A stretch of DNA of 64,000 bases from JBEDUK01 sp963781595 (GCA_963781595.1 CAWAGG010000006.1:1922001-1986000), one strand, 5' to 3'; counted from the stretch's first letter, positions 8,121 through 16,884 are shown. A program made the numbers and translations. The notes: generated by a model not told the origin, from the letters alone.

Positions 8121-9007
8121 GTGTTCATCCCGTATGCGTCGGCGGCGGAGCCCGCCTCCTCCTCCGCATCGAGGACGCGCATGATCGCGAGCGCGATCGC
8201 GATGTTGAACGGCACCATCCCCACGGCCCACATCAACCCGGCGGCGATCCGCTGGTCGTCGATCGGCGAGAGCCCACTGACGGTGTGGACGCTGAACACG
8301 TACGCGACGTAGATCGGCGCGGGCTGGAACGCGATCACCAGTGCCAGGAGCCAACCGGCCACCATGCCGGCGGCGAGCAGCCCGATCCGTCCGCCCGCCG
8401 GCAGGCGCGCCGCCAGCCACGATCGCCCGACCGCGTGGGACCAGAAGAGGACGCCGGTCAGTAGGTAGAGCGCGTGCTCGGCCTCGTGGACCGCCGGCGA
8501 CCGAAGCGTGAGGTCGTACGCGAACGGGAGGTGCCAGAGCCAGAGGTTGCCGACGAACAGGACCACGGCGGTGACCGGGCTCCGCGCGACCCCCGCCGAT
8601 CGCCCGATCGGCCCGGTGCCGTCGGCGGCGACCGCGAGGCGTTCGATCGACGGCTGGACGGAGCGAGGGAGCGCGGCTCGGAGCGCCTCCCACGGGGTCG
8701 CGGCCGCGATCAACGGCGCGGCGACGACCAGGAGCGCCATGTGATGGAGCATGTGCGCGGAGAGCAGCCGGCCGCCCAGCCACGCCAGCGGCGATTGCAG
8801 CGTGACGAGTGAGACCGCCGATCCCCCGTAGAACATCGCTGCCCGTGAGCGAGGAGCCGCTCCCGGACCACGCATCGCGATCAGTTGGCGGCGCCCGTAC
8901 CAGTACGCCCCCGCGACGAGCGCGGTGCCGATCCAGACGTCGAGGTCGAAGGCCCACAGGTCGAGCCGCAGCCACGCGTTCCAGACCGTCACGGGCTCGG
9001 CGATCAC
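8117..9007 (-). CDS. ctaG: Cytochrome c oxidase assembly protein, caa3-type CtaG
   Basis: 296 residues with about seven TM segments, matching the caa3_CtaG family. Several histidines lie at membrane edges (LSAHMLHHMALLVV, NLWLWHLPFAYDL, VHEAEHALYLL, FWSHAVG), as expected of a copper-handling assembly factor. It probably helps insert CuB into subunit I. The start is GTG at 9007 with GGAGGAGCG just upstream. It follows ctaE after 19 bases and is coupled to the Sco gene by TTGA. Confidence 0.88.
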   Translation of the reverse strand: MIAEPVTVWNAWLRLDLWAFDLDVWIGTALVAGAYWYGRRQLIAMRGPGAAPRSRAAMFYGGSAVSLVTLQSPLAWLGGRLLSAHMLHHMALLVVAAPLIAAATPWEALRAALPRSVQPSIERLAVAADGTGPIGRSAGVARSPVTAVVLFVGNLWLWHLPFAYDLTLRSPAVHEAEHALYLLTGVLFWSHAVGRSWLAARLPAGGRIGLLAAGMVAGWLLALVIAFQPAPIYVAYVFSVHTVSGLSPIDDQRIAAGLMWAVGMVPFNIAIALAIMRVLDAEEEAGSAADAYGMNT

Positions 9008-9026
9008 GTCGCTCCTCCGGGCCGGG

Positions 9027-9650
9027 TCAGGGGACGGACAGGTGCGGCGGGGCCGTGAACATCAGCGTGACCGCGAACAGCACGGCGGCGCCGGCCACCC
9101 AGATCCACGCGTATTCGACGAGCCGGAGCTGGCTGCGGAACCCGGGCGCCGACGTCCCGCGTGAGGCGCGCACGAGCACACCGACGCCAAGGAACAGCGC
9201 GAGCAGGAGGTGCGCGACGTGGTAGCCGGCGAGGACGAGGAACGAGCTCGCGTACGCGCCGCTGGTCGAGTGGAACGGCACCAAGGCGAGCTGCAGCACC
9301 TGGACGACCAGGTCGACGAGGAGCAAGAGCACGCCGATCGCGGTTCCCAACCGGAGCCCCGAGGCGCTCCGGCTCGCGACCCCCCATGCGTATGATGCGG
9401 CGCTCAGGACGACGACGATCGTGATCGCCCACGTCGTCGCCGAGGACACGGTCTGGACGCCGGCGGGGAGCCACTCGTCGCTTACGTTCAGGCCGCGCAG
9501 GTAGAAGTACGTGAAGACCAGCATCAGCGCGAACACCGCGTCCGCGCCGATCAGCAGCAGGACCGCCAGCCGCTGCCGGCGCTCGATCGACTCCTCGGTC
9601 TCCCCGTAGGACGCGGCGTGGTGTTCCGCGGCGTGCGAGGCCGTACTCAT
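9027..9650 (-). CDS. ctaE: Cytochrome c oxidase subunit III
   Basis: 207 residues with five TM helices, typical of the short actinobacterial CtaE. Signatures are LVFTYFYLRG near the first helix and VLAGYHVAHLLLALFLG in the fourth, where His-Val-Ala-His corresponds to the conserved HxxH of subunit III. The N-terminus is His-rich (HAAEHHAASYGE). The ATG at 9650 overlaps the ctaD stop as ATGA. Confidence 0.92.
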   Translation of the reverse strand: MSTASHAAEHHAASYGETEESIERRQRLAVLLLIGADAVFALMLVFTYFYLRGLNVSDEWLPAGVQTVSSATTWAITIVVVLSAASYAWGVASRSASGLRLGTAIGVLLLLVDLVVQVLQLALVPFHSTSGAYASSFLVLAGYHVAHLLLALFLGVGVLVRASRGTSAPGFRSQLRLVEYAWIWVAGAAVLFAVTLMFTAPPHLSVP

Positions 9651-11590
9651 GATGCCGCCTCTTCCGCCGAGCCGGTGATGGTCTCCGTCTCGGCTTCTCG
9701 GTGGACCGGCACGGGGTGCGGCACCGGCACGCCGTACGGGTACGGGTCCGTGGTCACGACGGGGAACTCCTCGAAGTTCTCGAGCGGCACGGGCGTGCTC
9801 GTCTGCCACTCGAGCGTCTTGGCGTTCCACGGGTTGTCCGTGGCGCGATCACCGCTCCGCAACGAGACGATCACGTTCCACAGGAAGACGAGCATCCCAG
9901 CCCCGAGGATGTACGCGCCGAGCGTCGCGATCGCGTTCCCGTGGGCGAACAGCGGTGCGTAGGCAGCGACGCGCCGAGGTTGGCCCTGCAGCCCGACGTA
10001 GAACATCGCCAGGAACGTGACGTTGAACCCGATCTGGATCAGCCAGAACGAGACCTTCCCGAGTCCCTCGTGCAGCATCTTGCCGGCGAACTTCGGGAAC
10101 CAGTAGTAGAAGGCGGCGAAGAATCCCATCAGCGCGCCGCCGATCAGCGTGTAGTGGAAATGCGCGGTGACGAACAGGGAGCCGTGCAGCTGGAAGTCCA
10201 CGGGGACGTCGGACAGATAGACGCCCGTGATGCCTCCGATCACGAAGTTCCACAGGAACGCGTAGACGAACAGCATCGCCGTCCGGGTCCAGACCCGACC
10301 TCGCCACACCGTCCCGAGGATGACGAGGAAGAGGAAGCCCGTCGGGATCGAGATCAGCTCCGTGGTGAGCATGAACGGCGCGTTGAGGGCCGGCGCCCAC
10401 CCGGTCGTGAACATGTGGTGCGCCCAGACCAGCGCCGACAGGGTGGTGATCCCGACGATCCCGATGACGCCGATGCGGTAGCCGAAGAGCGGCTTGCGCG
10501 CGAAGACCGGGACGATCTCGAGGATCGCGGCCGCCCCCGGCAGGAGGATCAGGTACACCTCCGGGTGGCCGAAGATCCAGAAGAGGTTCTCGTAGAGCCA
10601 CTGGCTCCCACCGCCGAGCGGGTTGTAGAAGGTCGTTCCCATCGATCGGTCGAGGCCGAGCAGGACCATCGCGGCCTCGAACGCCGGGAGGAAGAAGAGC
10701 CCCAGCACGGATGCAGCGACGACGCCCCACACGAAGATCGGCGTCCGCGACCACCCCATGCCTTTCGTGCGCATCGACACGCTGGTCACGATGATGTTCA
10801 TCGCGCCGATGCCGGCGGAGATCGTCCAGAGGATGATCCCCATCAGGTAGGAGTCCATCCCGGCTGGGCTCTGCAGCGAGAGCGGCGCGTAGACGTTCCA
10901 CCCGGTCGGGATGCCGCCCAGGAAGAACGCACTCAGGAGCACGATCACGCCCGCGAACAGCAGCCAGAAGCTGAGCGCGTTCAGCCGCGGGAAGGCCATG
11001 TCCCGGGCGCCGATCATGATCGGCAGGATGAAGTTGCCGAACGGGCCGGTCACGATGATCGACAGCGACAGGATCATGATGATCCCGTGCAGCCCCACGA
11101 GCGCGTTGTACGCCTGGGCCGTGACGAGATGGTCGTTCGGCCGCGCGAGCTGCGTGCGGATGATCATCGCCATGACGCCGCCGACCCCGAGCGTCGTCAT
11201 CCCGAGGACGAGGTACTGCATCCCGACCACCTTGTGATCGGTACAGAAGCGCAGGTAGCGGAACCGGCCCTGGCCGCTCCCGGCCATGAACGCCTGATCC
11301 TCGATGCTCAGGTCGCGTCCGACGAGCCAGCGCGCGGGTCCCGTGATGGCACCGATCCCGATCAGGAACCCGATCGTCCACCCGAGGAACGTGATGCATG
11401 CGACGGCGTCGTTGCCCCACGGCGTATGGATGTAGTGATGCGACAGACCCCAACTCACGTAGCCGAGGATCAGTCCCCCAGCGATGCCGGTGAACATGTT
11501 CGCGCGGCGCAGGACGCCACCGCCGACCGAGCCGCCGACCTGCGCGCCTGTCCCCTCACCCATCGACGCAGGTGTCTCAGCGATCGCCAT
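9647..11590 (-). CDS. ctaD: Cytochrome c oxidase subunit I with extended N-terminus and altered K-channel
   Basis: 647 residues. Heme a and a3/CuB ligands are present: GLHGIIMI, FGHPEVYLILLPG (CuB His, the proton-gate Glu and the cross-linked Tyr), WAHHMFTTG (two CuB His) and TAHFHYTLIGG (both heme His). Two extra TM helices precede the usual first helix (residues ~30-95). In the K-channel helix the canonical PTGIKIF reads PTGFLFL, so the conserved Lys is a Leu, and the preceding helix carries a Glu in TTELISIPTG. The D-channel Asp in GARDMAFPRLN is kept, but the second Asn of the NN pair is Ala. The tail after residue ~590 is hydrophilic and Pro-rich. Confidence 0.93.
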   Translation of the reverse strand: MAIAETPASMGEGTGAQVGGSVGGGVLRRANMFTGIAGGLILGYVSWGLSHHYIHTPWGNDAVACITFLGWTIGFLIGIGAITGPARWLVGRDLSIEDQAFMAGSGQGRFRYLRFCTDHKVVGMQYLVLGMTTLGVGGVMAMIIRTQLARPNDHLVTAQAYNALVGLHGIIMILSLSIIVTGPFGNFILPIMIGARDMAFPRLNALSFWLLFAGVIVLLSAFFLGGIPTGWNVYAPLSLQSPAGMDSYLMGIILWTISAGIGAMNIIVTSVSMRTKGMGWSRTPIFVWGVVAASVLGLFFLPAFEAAMVLLGLDRSMGTTFYNPLGGGSQWLYENLFWIFGHPEVYLILLPGAAAILEIVPVFARKPLFGYRIGVIGIVGITTLSALVWAHHMFTTGWAPALNAPFMLTTELISIPTGFLFLVILGTVWRGRVWTRTAMLFVYAFLWNFVIGGITGVYLSDVPVDFQLHGSLFVTAHFHYTLIGGALMGFFAAFYYWFPKFAGKMLHEGLGKVSFWLIQIGFNVTFLAMFYVGLQGQPRRVAAYAPLFAHGNAIATLGAYILGAGMLVFLWNVIVSLRSGDRATDNPWNAKTLEWQTSTPVPLENFEEFPVVTTDPYPYGVPVPHPVPVHREAETETITGSAEEAAS

Positions 11591-11629
11591 GGCTCAACTC
11601 CTCGCGTCGGCCCGACAAGGGCCCGGCCG

Positions 11630-12406
11630 TCACGTGCTCGACGGGGTGCCGCCGTTGGCCGCCACCCATGACTCGAATTGCTGTGCGCTTACCACCTTGA
11701 CCACCGATTCCATGTAGGAGTGATAGAGGCCACAGAGCTCAGCGCACCGGACCGTGTACTCGCCGATCCTGGTCGGCGTCGTCTGGGCCGACGTGACGAC
11801 CGCCGGGTTCGCGTCGACCTTCAGCGAGAAGTTCGGGATCCAGAAGCCGTGCACGACGTCGACCGACGTCACTCGGAAGATCACCTCGCGGCCAACGGGA
11901 AGCTCGAGCACCTGGGACTGGACGTGTTGCTCGGGGTACGAATAGCTCCACACCCATTGCTGGCCCGTGACGTCGACGATCAGCGCATCGGAGGCCGCGC
12001 TGGCGGACACCGACGAGAGGGCGGCCAAGCCCCAGACGATGAGGAACAGTGTCAACACGCTCGAGACGGTGACCCAGAGCATCTCCACGACGCCGTTCCG
12101 TCGGATCGGCGGGCCGTCCTCGGCCGGCGCGTCCTTCGGACCCGATCTCCAGGCGAACAGCGAGTACGCGCCGATCCCCCAGACCACGGCCGCCACCGGG
12201 GCGCTCACGATCGTGAAGACGATGAACGTCAGCCGGATCGTGCGGTCGTCGGTCGATGCGCTCGTCGGCATGATCCGCCCGGGCGCGAAGAGCGCGAACA
12301 GGATGCCGGCGATCGTGAGCGCGGCCCAGACCAAGACCACGCTGCGTACCGGCCTGTGACCGCGACGAGGTTGGTCGGTCGTCGCGTCGGTCATCGGGTC
12401 GCCCAT
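11630..12406 (-). CDS. ctaC: Cytochrome c oxidase subunit II
   Basis: 258 residues. Two TM helices (VVLVWAALTIAGILFALF, and a second near WVTVSSVLTLFLIVWGL) are followed by a cupredoxin domain with a complete CuA site: His in SVDVVHGFWIPNF and CAELCGLYHSYM (Cys, Cys, His, Met, with Glu). There is no C-terminal cytochrome c domain, so it is aa3-like, not caa3. The quinol-oxidase type is excluded by the intact CuA ligands. ATG 12406 and ATG 12394 are both possible; GGAG fits the second slightly better. 39 bases separate it from ctaD. Confidence 0.93.
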   Translation of the reverse strand: MGDPMTDATTDQPRRGHRPVRSVVLVWAALTIAGILFALFAPGRIMPTSASTDDRTIRLTFIVFTIVSAPVAAVVWGIGAYSLFAWRSGPKDAPAEDGPPIRRNGVVEMLWVTVSSVLTLFLIVWGLAALSSVSASAASDALIVDVTGQQWVWSYSYPEQHVQSQVLELPVGREVIFRVTSVDVVHGFWIPNFSLKVDANPAVVTSAQTTPTRIGEYTVRCAELCGLYHSYMESVVKVVSAQQFESWVAANGGTPSST

Positions 12407-12441
12407 CTCCGTGCCTCAGCCCGTCTCGTGGTCGCCCGTCC

Positions 12442-13140
12442 CTAGCCCACCGTCAGCGTTCCGGCCATGTACCCGAGCGTCGACATCGGCCCTCCGAAGT
12501 TCTGGTAGGAGACCCCGCAGGGGAACTCGCAGTTGAAGATGTACTTGCCCGAGGCACCGCTGATGAAGGAGAAGGTGACCACGACCGGCGCCGGGTACTG
12601 GTTGCCGTTGATCGTCTGCGTCGCCGGCGCGTCATCGGCCACGGGCGGGAGCGGCACGTTGATGAAGAGCGTCGGCTGCGTCGCCGACGGGATGCCGCGC
12701 GCCGTGAACGTGTGCGCGATGTGCTCCGCGTCGGCCACCTGGAACGGTGTGCCGTTCGCGATGGCCACGTTACCCACGGTTCCACGGACCTTCGCGAAGA
12801 ACGGGTTCAGGAGCGCCTCGCCACTGTCGTACTGACGGATCGTCACGGTCACCAGCGCGTGCGCGGGGACCCACAGGTTCAGCGACGGACCGTAGCTGAC
12901 CCAGTTCGGGTGATCGCCGCCGGTCGGTCCGTGTTCGCCGGCGAGGCTGTCGGGCCACGTCTGCAGGTTCAGGTACGCGTGCGGCAACGTGCCCTGTGGC
13001 GTATCCGCGGTGCCGACGACCTTGGCCTTGAGGAGCGGCTGGTTCAGCGCCGTGGCCCGAAGCACGAAGATCGTGCTCACGACCACCAGGGCCCCGACGA
13101 GAACGGTGACGACCGAGCCGACGAGAAGCTTCCCTCGCAT
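12442..13140 (-). CDS. Membrane-anchored cupredoxin-like protein with a degenerate CuA motif
   Basis: 232 residues and first gene of the oxidase operon. An N-terminal helix (LLVGSVVTVLVGALVVVST) anchors an exported beta-rich domain. Near the C-terminus CEFPCGVSYQNFGG mimics the CuA loop (CxxxC then His and Met). The two Cys are kept, but the His position is Tyr and the Met position is Phe. An upstream IAHTF provides a possible His ligand. It may carry a mononuclear copper, act as an electron donor, or be a structural companion of subunit II. The start is ATG 13140 with GGGAGGTGA upstream. I do not know a named family. Confidence 0.7.
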   Translation of the reverse strand: MRGKLLVGSVVTVLVGALVVVSTIFVLRATALNQPLLKAKVVGTADTPQGTLPHAYLNLQTWPDSLAGEHGPTGGDHPNWVSYGPSLNLWVPAHALVTVTIRQYDSGEALLNPFFAKVRGTVGNVAIANGTPFQVADAEHIAHTFTARGIPSATQPTLFINVPLPPVADDAPATQTINGNQYPAPVVVTFSFISGASGKYIFNCEFPCGVSYQNFGGPMSTLGYMAGTLTVG

Positions 13141-13217
13141 CCGCTCACCTCCCTCCGCGGGTCGGCCCACGCGACGGTACGGGTGACGTGCTCGACGTGG
13201 GTGCCCAGCCCGTGGGC

Positions 13218-13246
13218 ATCATTTCCCCCGCGACCGGGAAAGTCAA
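13218..13246 (-). promoter_or_regulatory. Promoter of the oxidase operon, overlapping the lipA stop
   Basis: On the minus strand TTGACT (13246-13241) and AATGAT (13223-13218) are separated by 17 bases. The -35 box contains the TGA stop of lipA. Transcription would begin near 13211, giving a leader of about 70 bases before the cupredoxin-like gene. Confidence 0.6.
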
Positions 13247-14259
13247 ACCACGTCGTGCGGGATGTACGCGACAGCGGCCAGCGCGCGTTCGAGCTGCCTG
13301 CCGGCATGGTAGCTGGAGCGCACGAGCGGCCCGGCTTCGACGTGTGCGATCCCGAACGACGCGCCGAGGCGCGCGTGTTCGTCGAACTCCTGCGGGCTCA
13401 CCCAGCGATCCACGGGGAGGTGGTGCGCCGTCGGCTGAAGGTACTGACCGATCGTCACCAGGTCGCAGCCTGCGTCGGCGAGGTCGCGGAGCGCGTCGGG
13501 CACCTCGTCGGGCCGCTCGCCCATCCCGAGGATCAGGTTCGACTTCACGATCTGGGCCGGTCGGACGCGCTTGGCGATCCGCAGCACCTCGAGCGAACGG
13601 TCGTAGCCGAACGCGGGCCGGATCCTCGGGTGGAGGCGCCGGACCGTCTCGAGGTTGTGCGCGAACACGTCGGGTTCGGCATCGATCACCGTCGCGATGT
13701 CGCGTTCGCCGCCCCTGAGGTCGGAGGGGAGCACCTCGATGCTGCAATCCGGAACCGCGGCGCGGATCTCGCGGATCGTGGCCGCCCAGATCCGGGCGCC
13801 CCCGTCGGGGACGTCGTCTCGCGCGACCCCGGTCACGACGACGTGGCGCAGGCCCATGGCGCGCACGGCGTCGGCCACGCGGTGCGGTTCGTCCTCGTCG
13901 ACGTCGAACGGCTTCGCGGTCATCACGTCGCAGAACCCGCACCGTCGCGTGCACCGGTCACCGAGGATCAGGAACGTCGCCTCGCGCTCTTCCCAGCACT
14001 CGAAGATGTTCGGGCAGCCGGCCTCCTCGCAGACGGTGTGGAGGCCGCGGTCCCGCATGATGCGCTTCAGGTCGCGGTAGTTCGGGCCCATCTGGGCACG
14101 GACCTTGAACCACTCGGGCTTGCGTCCCGTCGGCCGCGCCACCTGCGCGCAGCCCACGGAGTCCGCGACGTGGTCCTCGACCGCGGGCGCCGCGACGCCG
14201 ACGGGCACGAGGGGGAGGTGGAGCCGCCGTCCGTGCGGGTTGTGGTCTCTGTTCGGCAT
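13243..14259 (-). CDS. lipA: Lipoyl synthase
   Basis: 338 residues. A radical SAM enzyme that inserts two sulfurs into protein-bound octanoyl groups. The radical SAM cluster motif is CTRRCGFC. The auxiliary cluster is held by CEEAGCPNIFECW. Ending features such as LVRSSYHAGRQ supply the conserved RSSYxA serine. It is the last gene of the minus-strand group E1 alpha, E1 beta, GNAT, lipA, which supplies the lipoyl cofactor of the same complexes. The N-terminal ~40 residues before PTGRKPEWFKVRA are longer than average. Confidence 0.95.
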   Translation of the reverse strand: MPNRDHNPHGRRLHLPLVPVGVAAPAVEDHVADSVGCAQVARPTGRKPEWFKVRAQMGPNYRDLKRIMRDRGLHTVCEEAGCPNIFECWEEREATFLILGDRCTRRCGFCDVMTAKPFDVDEDEPHRVADAVRAMGLRHVVVTGVARDDVPDGGARIWAATIREIRAAVPDCSIEVLPSDLRGGERDIATVIDAEPDVFAHNLETVRRLHPRIRPAFGYDRSLEVLRIAKRVRPAQIVKSNLILGMGERPDEVPDALRDLADAGCDLVTIGQYLQPTAHHLPVDRWVSPQEFDEHARLGASFGIAHVEAGPLVRSSYHAGRQLERALAAVAYIPHDVV

Positions 14260-14274
14260 CGCTGTGCGGCCAGT

Positions 14275-14844
14275 CTATGCCGTGCGGACGGAGCCGCCGC
14301 CCGCCGTCCACTCCTCGGCCGTGATCGCGAACATCGCGTGGTCCTCCCACCGGCCGTCGATCATCAGGTAGCGCTCGGCGAGCCCCTCGGGACGGAAGCC
14401 GTTCTTCTCCAGCACCCGGATCGAGCGCGCGTTGCGAGGCATGGCTCCGGCCTGCACCCGGTGGAGACCGAGCGTCTCGAAGGCGAACGACACGGCCTGG
14501 GAGACCGCCTCGGTCGCGTACCCGCGGCCGCCCCGCGATTCGGCAACCCAGTAGCCGAGCGTCGCGTTCTCCCACGCGCCATGGCTGACGTTGGCCAGCT
14601 GGATCATGCCGACGATCTCGTCGGTCGAGCGCTCGACGATCGCGAACGCGTACGCGGCTCCCGCGTCACGGTCGTTCGCCGCCCTTGACAGCAGCCGCCG
14701 CTGGCCCTTCGAGGTGAAGAACGACGCGTCCCGGGTCGGCTCGAACGGCGCGAGGAAGGCCCGGTTCGCGCACAACGCGGTCGCGTACGCGTCGGCGTCG
14801 TCGGGCTCGAGCGGCCTGATCGCGACGGCGGGAGCGGCGTTCAG
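14275..14844 (-). CDS. RimJ/RimL-type GNAT N-acetyltransferase
   Basis: 189 residues if started at CTG 14844. The fold is clear: IRPLEPDDADAYATAL at the N-terminus, the acetyl-CoA loop ESRGGRGYATEAVSQ, and LGLHRVQAGAMPRNARS before the last helix. It probably acetylates a protein N-terminus or small amine. There is no ATG, GTG or TTG in frame near the N-terminus. The CTG at 14844 overlaps the TGA of E1 beta as CTGA and is the best candidate. Its place between E1 beta and lipA hints at a function tied to the complex, but that is inference. Confidence 0.8.
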   Translation of the reverse strand: MNAAPAVAIRPLEPDDADAYATALCANRAFLAPFEPTRDASFFTSKGQRRLLSRAANDRDAGAAYAFAIVERSTDEIVGMIQLANVSHGAWENATLGYWVAESRGGRGYATEAVSQAVSFAFETLGLHRVQAGAMPRNARSIRVLEKNGFRPEGLAERYLMIDGRWEDHAMFAITAEEWTAGGGSVRTA

Positions 14845-15851
14845 AACTCCGCGAGCTCCTTCATGCGCGCGTAGACCGACTCCTCGTCCGGCATGTAGAC
14901 GTGCTCGAGGGACGTGGAGAAGGGCATCGCGGGGATGTCGGGCCCGGCCATCCGCACGACCGGCGCGTCGAGGTCGAACATGCACTCCTCGCCGATCGTC
15001 GCGGAGATCTCCGCCCCGGCGCCGTACGTGCGGTTGTCCTCGTACAGGACGAACGCCTTGCCGGTCTTGCGCACCGACGCCAGGATCGTCGCCGTGTCGA
15101 GCGGCGCGATCGTTCGCACGTCGACGACCTCGACCGAGACGCCCTCGGCCTCCAGGCGAGCCGCGGCGTCGAGCGCCAGGTGCAGCATCAGGCCGTAGGC
15201 GACGCAGGTCATGTCCGAACCCTCGCGCTTGACGTCCGCCGCGCCGATCCGGATCTCGTACGGCTCGTTGGGGACCTCGCCCTTGATCAGGCGGTAGGTC
15301 TTCTTGTGCTCGAGGAACAGCACCGGATCGGGGTCCCGGATCGCGGCGCGGAGCAATCCCTTCACGTCGCGGGGGGTCGCCGGCACCACGACCTTCAGCC
15401 CCGGCACGTGCCCGTAGAACGCCTCGATCGACTGCGAGTGATACATCGCGCCGTGGACCCCGCCCCCGTAGGGCGCGCGGATCACGAGCGGTACCCCGAA
15501 GTCGCCGTTCGACCGGTACCGGATCCGCGCGGCCTCGCTCACGATCTGGTCGAAGGCCGGGTGGATGAAGTCCGCGAACTGGATCTCGGCGACGGGGAGC
15601 AGCCCATGCAGCGCCATGCCGATCGCCGTGCCGATGATGCCGGACTCGGCAAGCGGCGTGTCGATCACCCGTCCCTCGCCGAACTCGTCGAGGAACCCGG
15701 CCGTTGCCCGGAATACGCCGCCCCGCGCTCCGACGTCCTCGCCGAGCACGACGACGCGGTCGTCTGCGGCCATCTCGTCCCGGAGCGTGTCGTGGACCGT
15801 CTGGATGATGTTCTTCTCGGTGGAACCGGTGGCCGTGGCGGCCTCACCCAT
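14841..15851 (-). CDS. 2-oxo acid dehydrogenase E1 component, beta subunit
   Basis: 336 residues of the transketolase-like beta subunit of PDH/branched-chain 2-oxo acid dehydrogenases. VVLGEDVGARGGVF, AESGIIGTAIGMAL, EIQFADFIHPAFDQIV and RAPYGGGVHGAMYHSQS are the conserved blocks. It forms an alpha2beta2 E1 with the upstream gene, whose stop it overlaps by 8 bases. BkdB or PdhB are equally possible names. The substrate cannot be read from the sequence. Confidence 0.9.
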   Translation of the reverse strand: MGEAATATGSTEKNIIQTVHDTLRDEMAADDRVVVLGEDVGARGGVFRATAGFLDEFGEGRVIDTPLAESGIIGTAIGMALHGLLPVAEIQFADFIHPAFDQIVSEAARIRYRSNGDFGVPLVIRAPYGGGVHGAMYHSQSIEAFYGHVPGLKVVVPATPRDVKGLLRAAIRDPDPVLFLEHKKTYRLIKGEVPNEPYEIRIGAADVKREGSDMTCVAYGLMLHLALDAAARLEAEGVSVEVVDVRTIAPLDTATILASVRKTGKAFVLYEDNRTYGAGAEISATIGEECMFDLDAPVVRMAGPDIPAMPFSTSLEHVYMPDEESVYARMKELAEF

Positions 15852-16884
15852 CGCGGCCGCCGCCCTCGGGGGGCTCCTCCGCGAACACGTGGCGGAACGC
15901 GCTCTCGGGCTCCGGGTCCGCCGCGTTCCACGCCGCGTCGACGTCCGCATCGACCGCGGCCTTCAGCTCGGTGCGCATCGTCTCCAGCGCGTCGTCGTCG
16001 ACGAGACCCTGCTCCTTGAGGTAGTCGGCGAACAGCTTGATCGGGTCGCGGGCCTTCGCCTCCTCGACCTCCTCGCGGGTGCGGTACGTCCGGTCGTCGT
16101 CGTCCGAGGTGTGCGGGAAGAACCGATAGGTCTTGAACTCGACGAGTGTCGGCCCGCCGCCCCGCCGGGCCTTCTCCACCGCGTTCCGCGACGCCTCGTA
16201 GCACGCGAGCGGATCGTTCCCGTCGGCGACGACGCCGTCGAACCCGTAGGCCGAGGCGCGGGTGGCGACGTCGTGCACGGCCATCTGCTTGCGCTGCGGC
16301 ACGCTGATCGCGTACCGGTTGTTCTCGCAGAACCACACCACCGGCAACTCGTGGATCCCGGAGAAGTTCAGGCCCTCGTGCCAGTCGCCCTCGCTGGTCG
16401 CGCCCTCGCCGAACCAGCACCCGACGACCGCCTCCTCCCCGCGGTACTTCACCGCATACGCCGCGCCGGCCGCGTGGGGGATCTGCGTCGCGATCGGCGA
16501 GGACCCGGTCAGGATCCCCAGCCGCCGCGAGCCCCAGTGCGCAGGCATCTGGCGCCCGCCGCTCGAGGGATCGTCACGCTTGCCGAACACGCCGAGGAAC
16601 ACGTCCCGCGGCGTCATCCCCACGGTCAGGCAGACGGCCATGTCGCGGTAGTAGGGGAGCAGGATGTCGGTGCCTCGCGTGAAGGCCCATGCCGAACCCA
16701 CCTGGCAGCCCTCGTGGCCCGAGACCGGGACCACGAACGGCGCCTTCCCCTGGCGGTTCAAGCGGAACTGGGCTTCGTCGCACAGCCGGGCGGTCAGCAT
16801 CGTGCGGTACATCGCCACGAGGTCGTCCGCAGCGAGGCCGAGCGCTTCATGCCTGCTGCCAGCCGCCGTCGTCTGTGTCGCCAC
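15844..16884 (-). CDS. 2-oxo acid dehydrogenase E1 component, alpha subunit
   Basis: 346 residues. The TPP motif is GEGATSEGDWHEGLNF followed by PVVWFCENNRYAISVP. YRDMAVCLTVGMTP and the phosphorylation-loop-like KTYRFFPHTSDDD also fit. The E1 alpha resembles the branched-chain (BkdA) type more than classical PdhA. The start is GTG 16884, with AGGAGGAGG upstream. Upstream, TAGGAT (16971-16966, minus strand) is a likely -10 box, giving a leader of about 75 bases. E2, E3 and LipB for this complex are 14 kb away in a second operon. Confidence 0.9.
   Translation of the reverse strand: MATQTTAAGSRHEALGLAADDLVAMYRTMLTARLCDEAQFRLNRQGKAPFVVPVSGHEGCQVGSAWAFTRGTDILLPYYRDMAVCLTVGMTPRDVFLGVFGKRDDPSSGGRQMPAHWGSRRLGILTGSSPIATQIPHAAGAAYAVKYRGEEAVVGCWFGEGATSEGDWHEGLNFSGIHELPVVWFCENNRYAISVPQRKQMAVHDVATRASAYGFDGVVADGNDPLACYEASRNAVEKARRGGGPTLVEFKTYRFFPHTSDDDDRTYRTREEVEEAKARDPIKLFADYLKEQGLVDDDALETMRTELKAAVDADVDAAWNAADPEPESAFRHVFAEEPPEGGGRDG

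Noticed and set aside
9701..11671. A very long plus-strand open frame opposite ctaD
   Set aside because: It is rich in Arg, Asp and His, has no recognisable domain, and mirrors the codon bias of the real ctaD gene. Such antisense frames are expected at this GC content. Similar ones opposite lipA, aceE, kdpA/kdpB and the kdpD N-terminal gene were dropped for the same reason.
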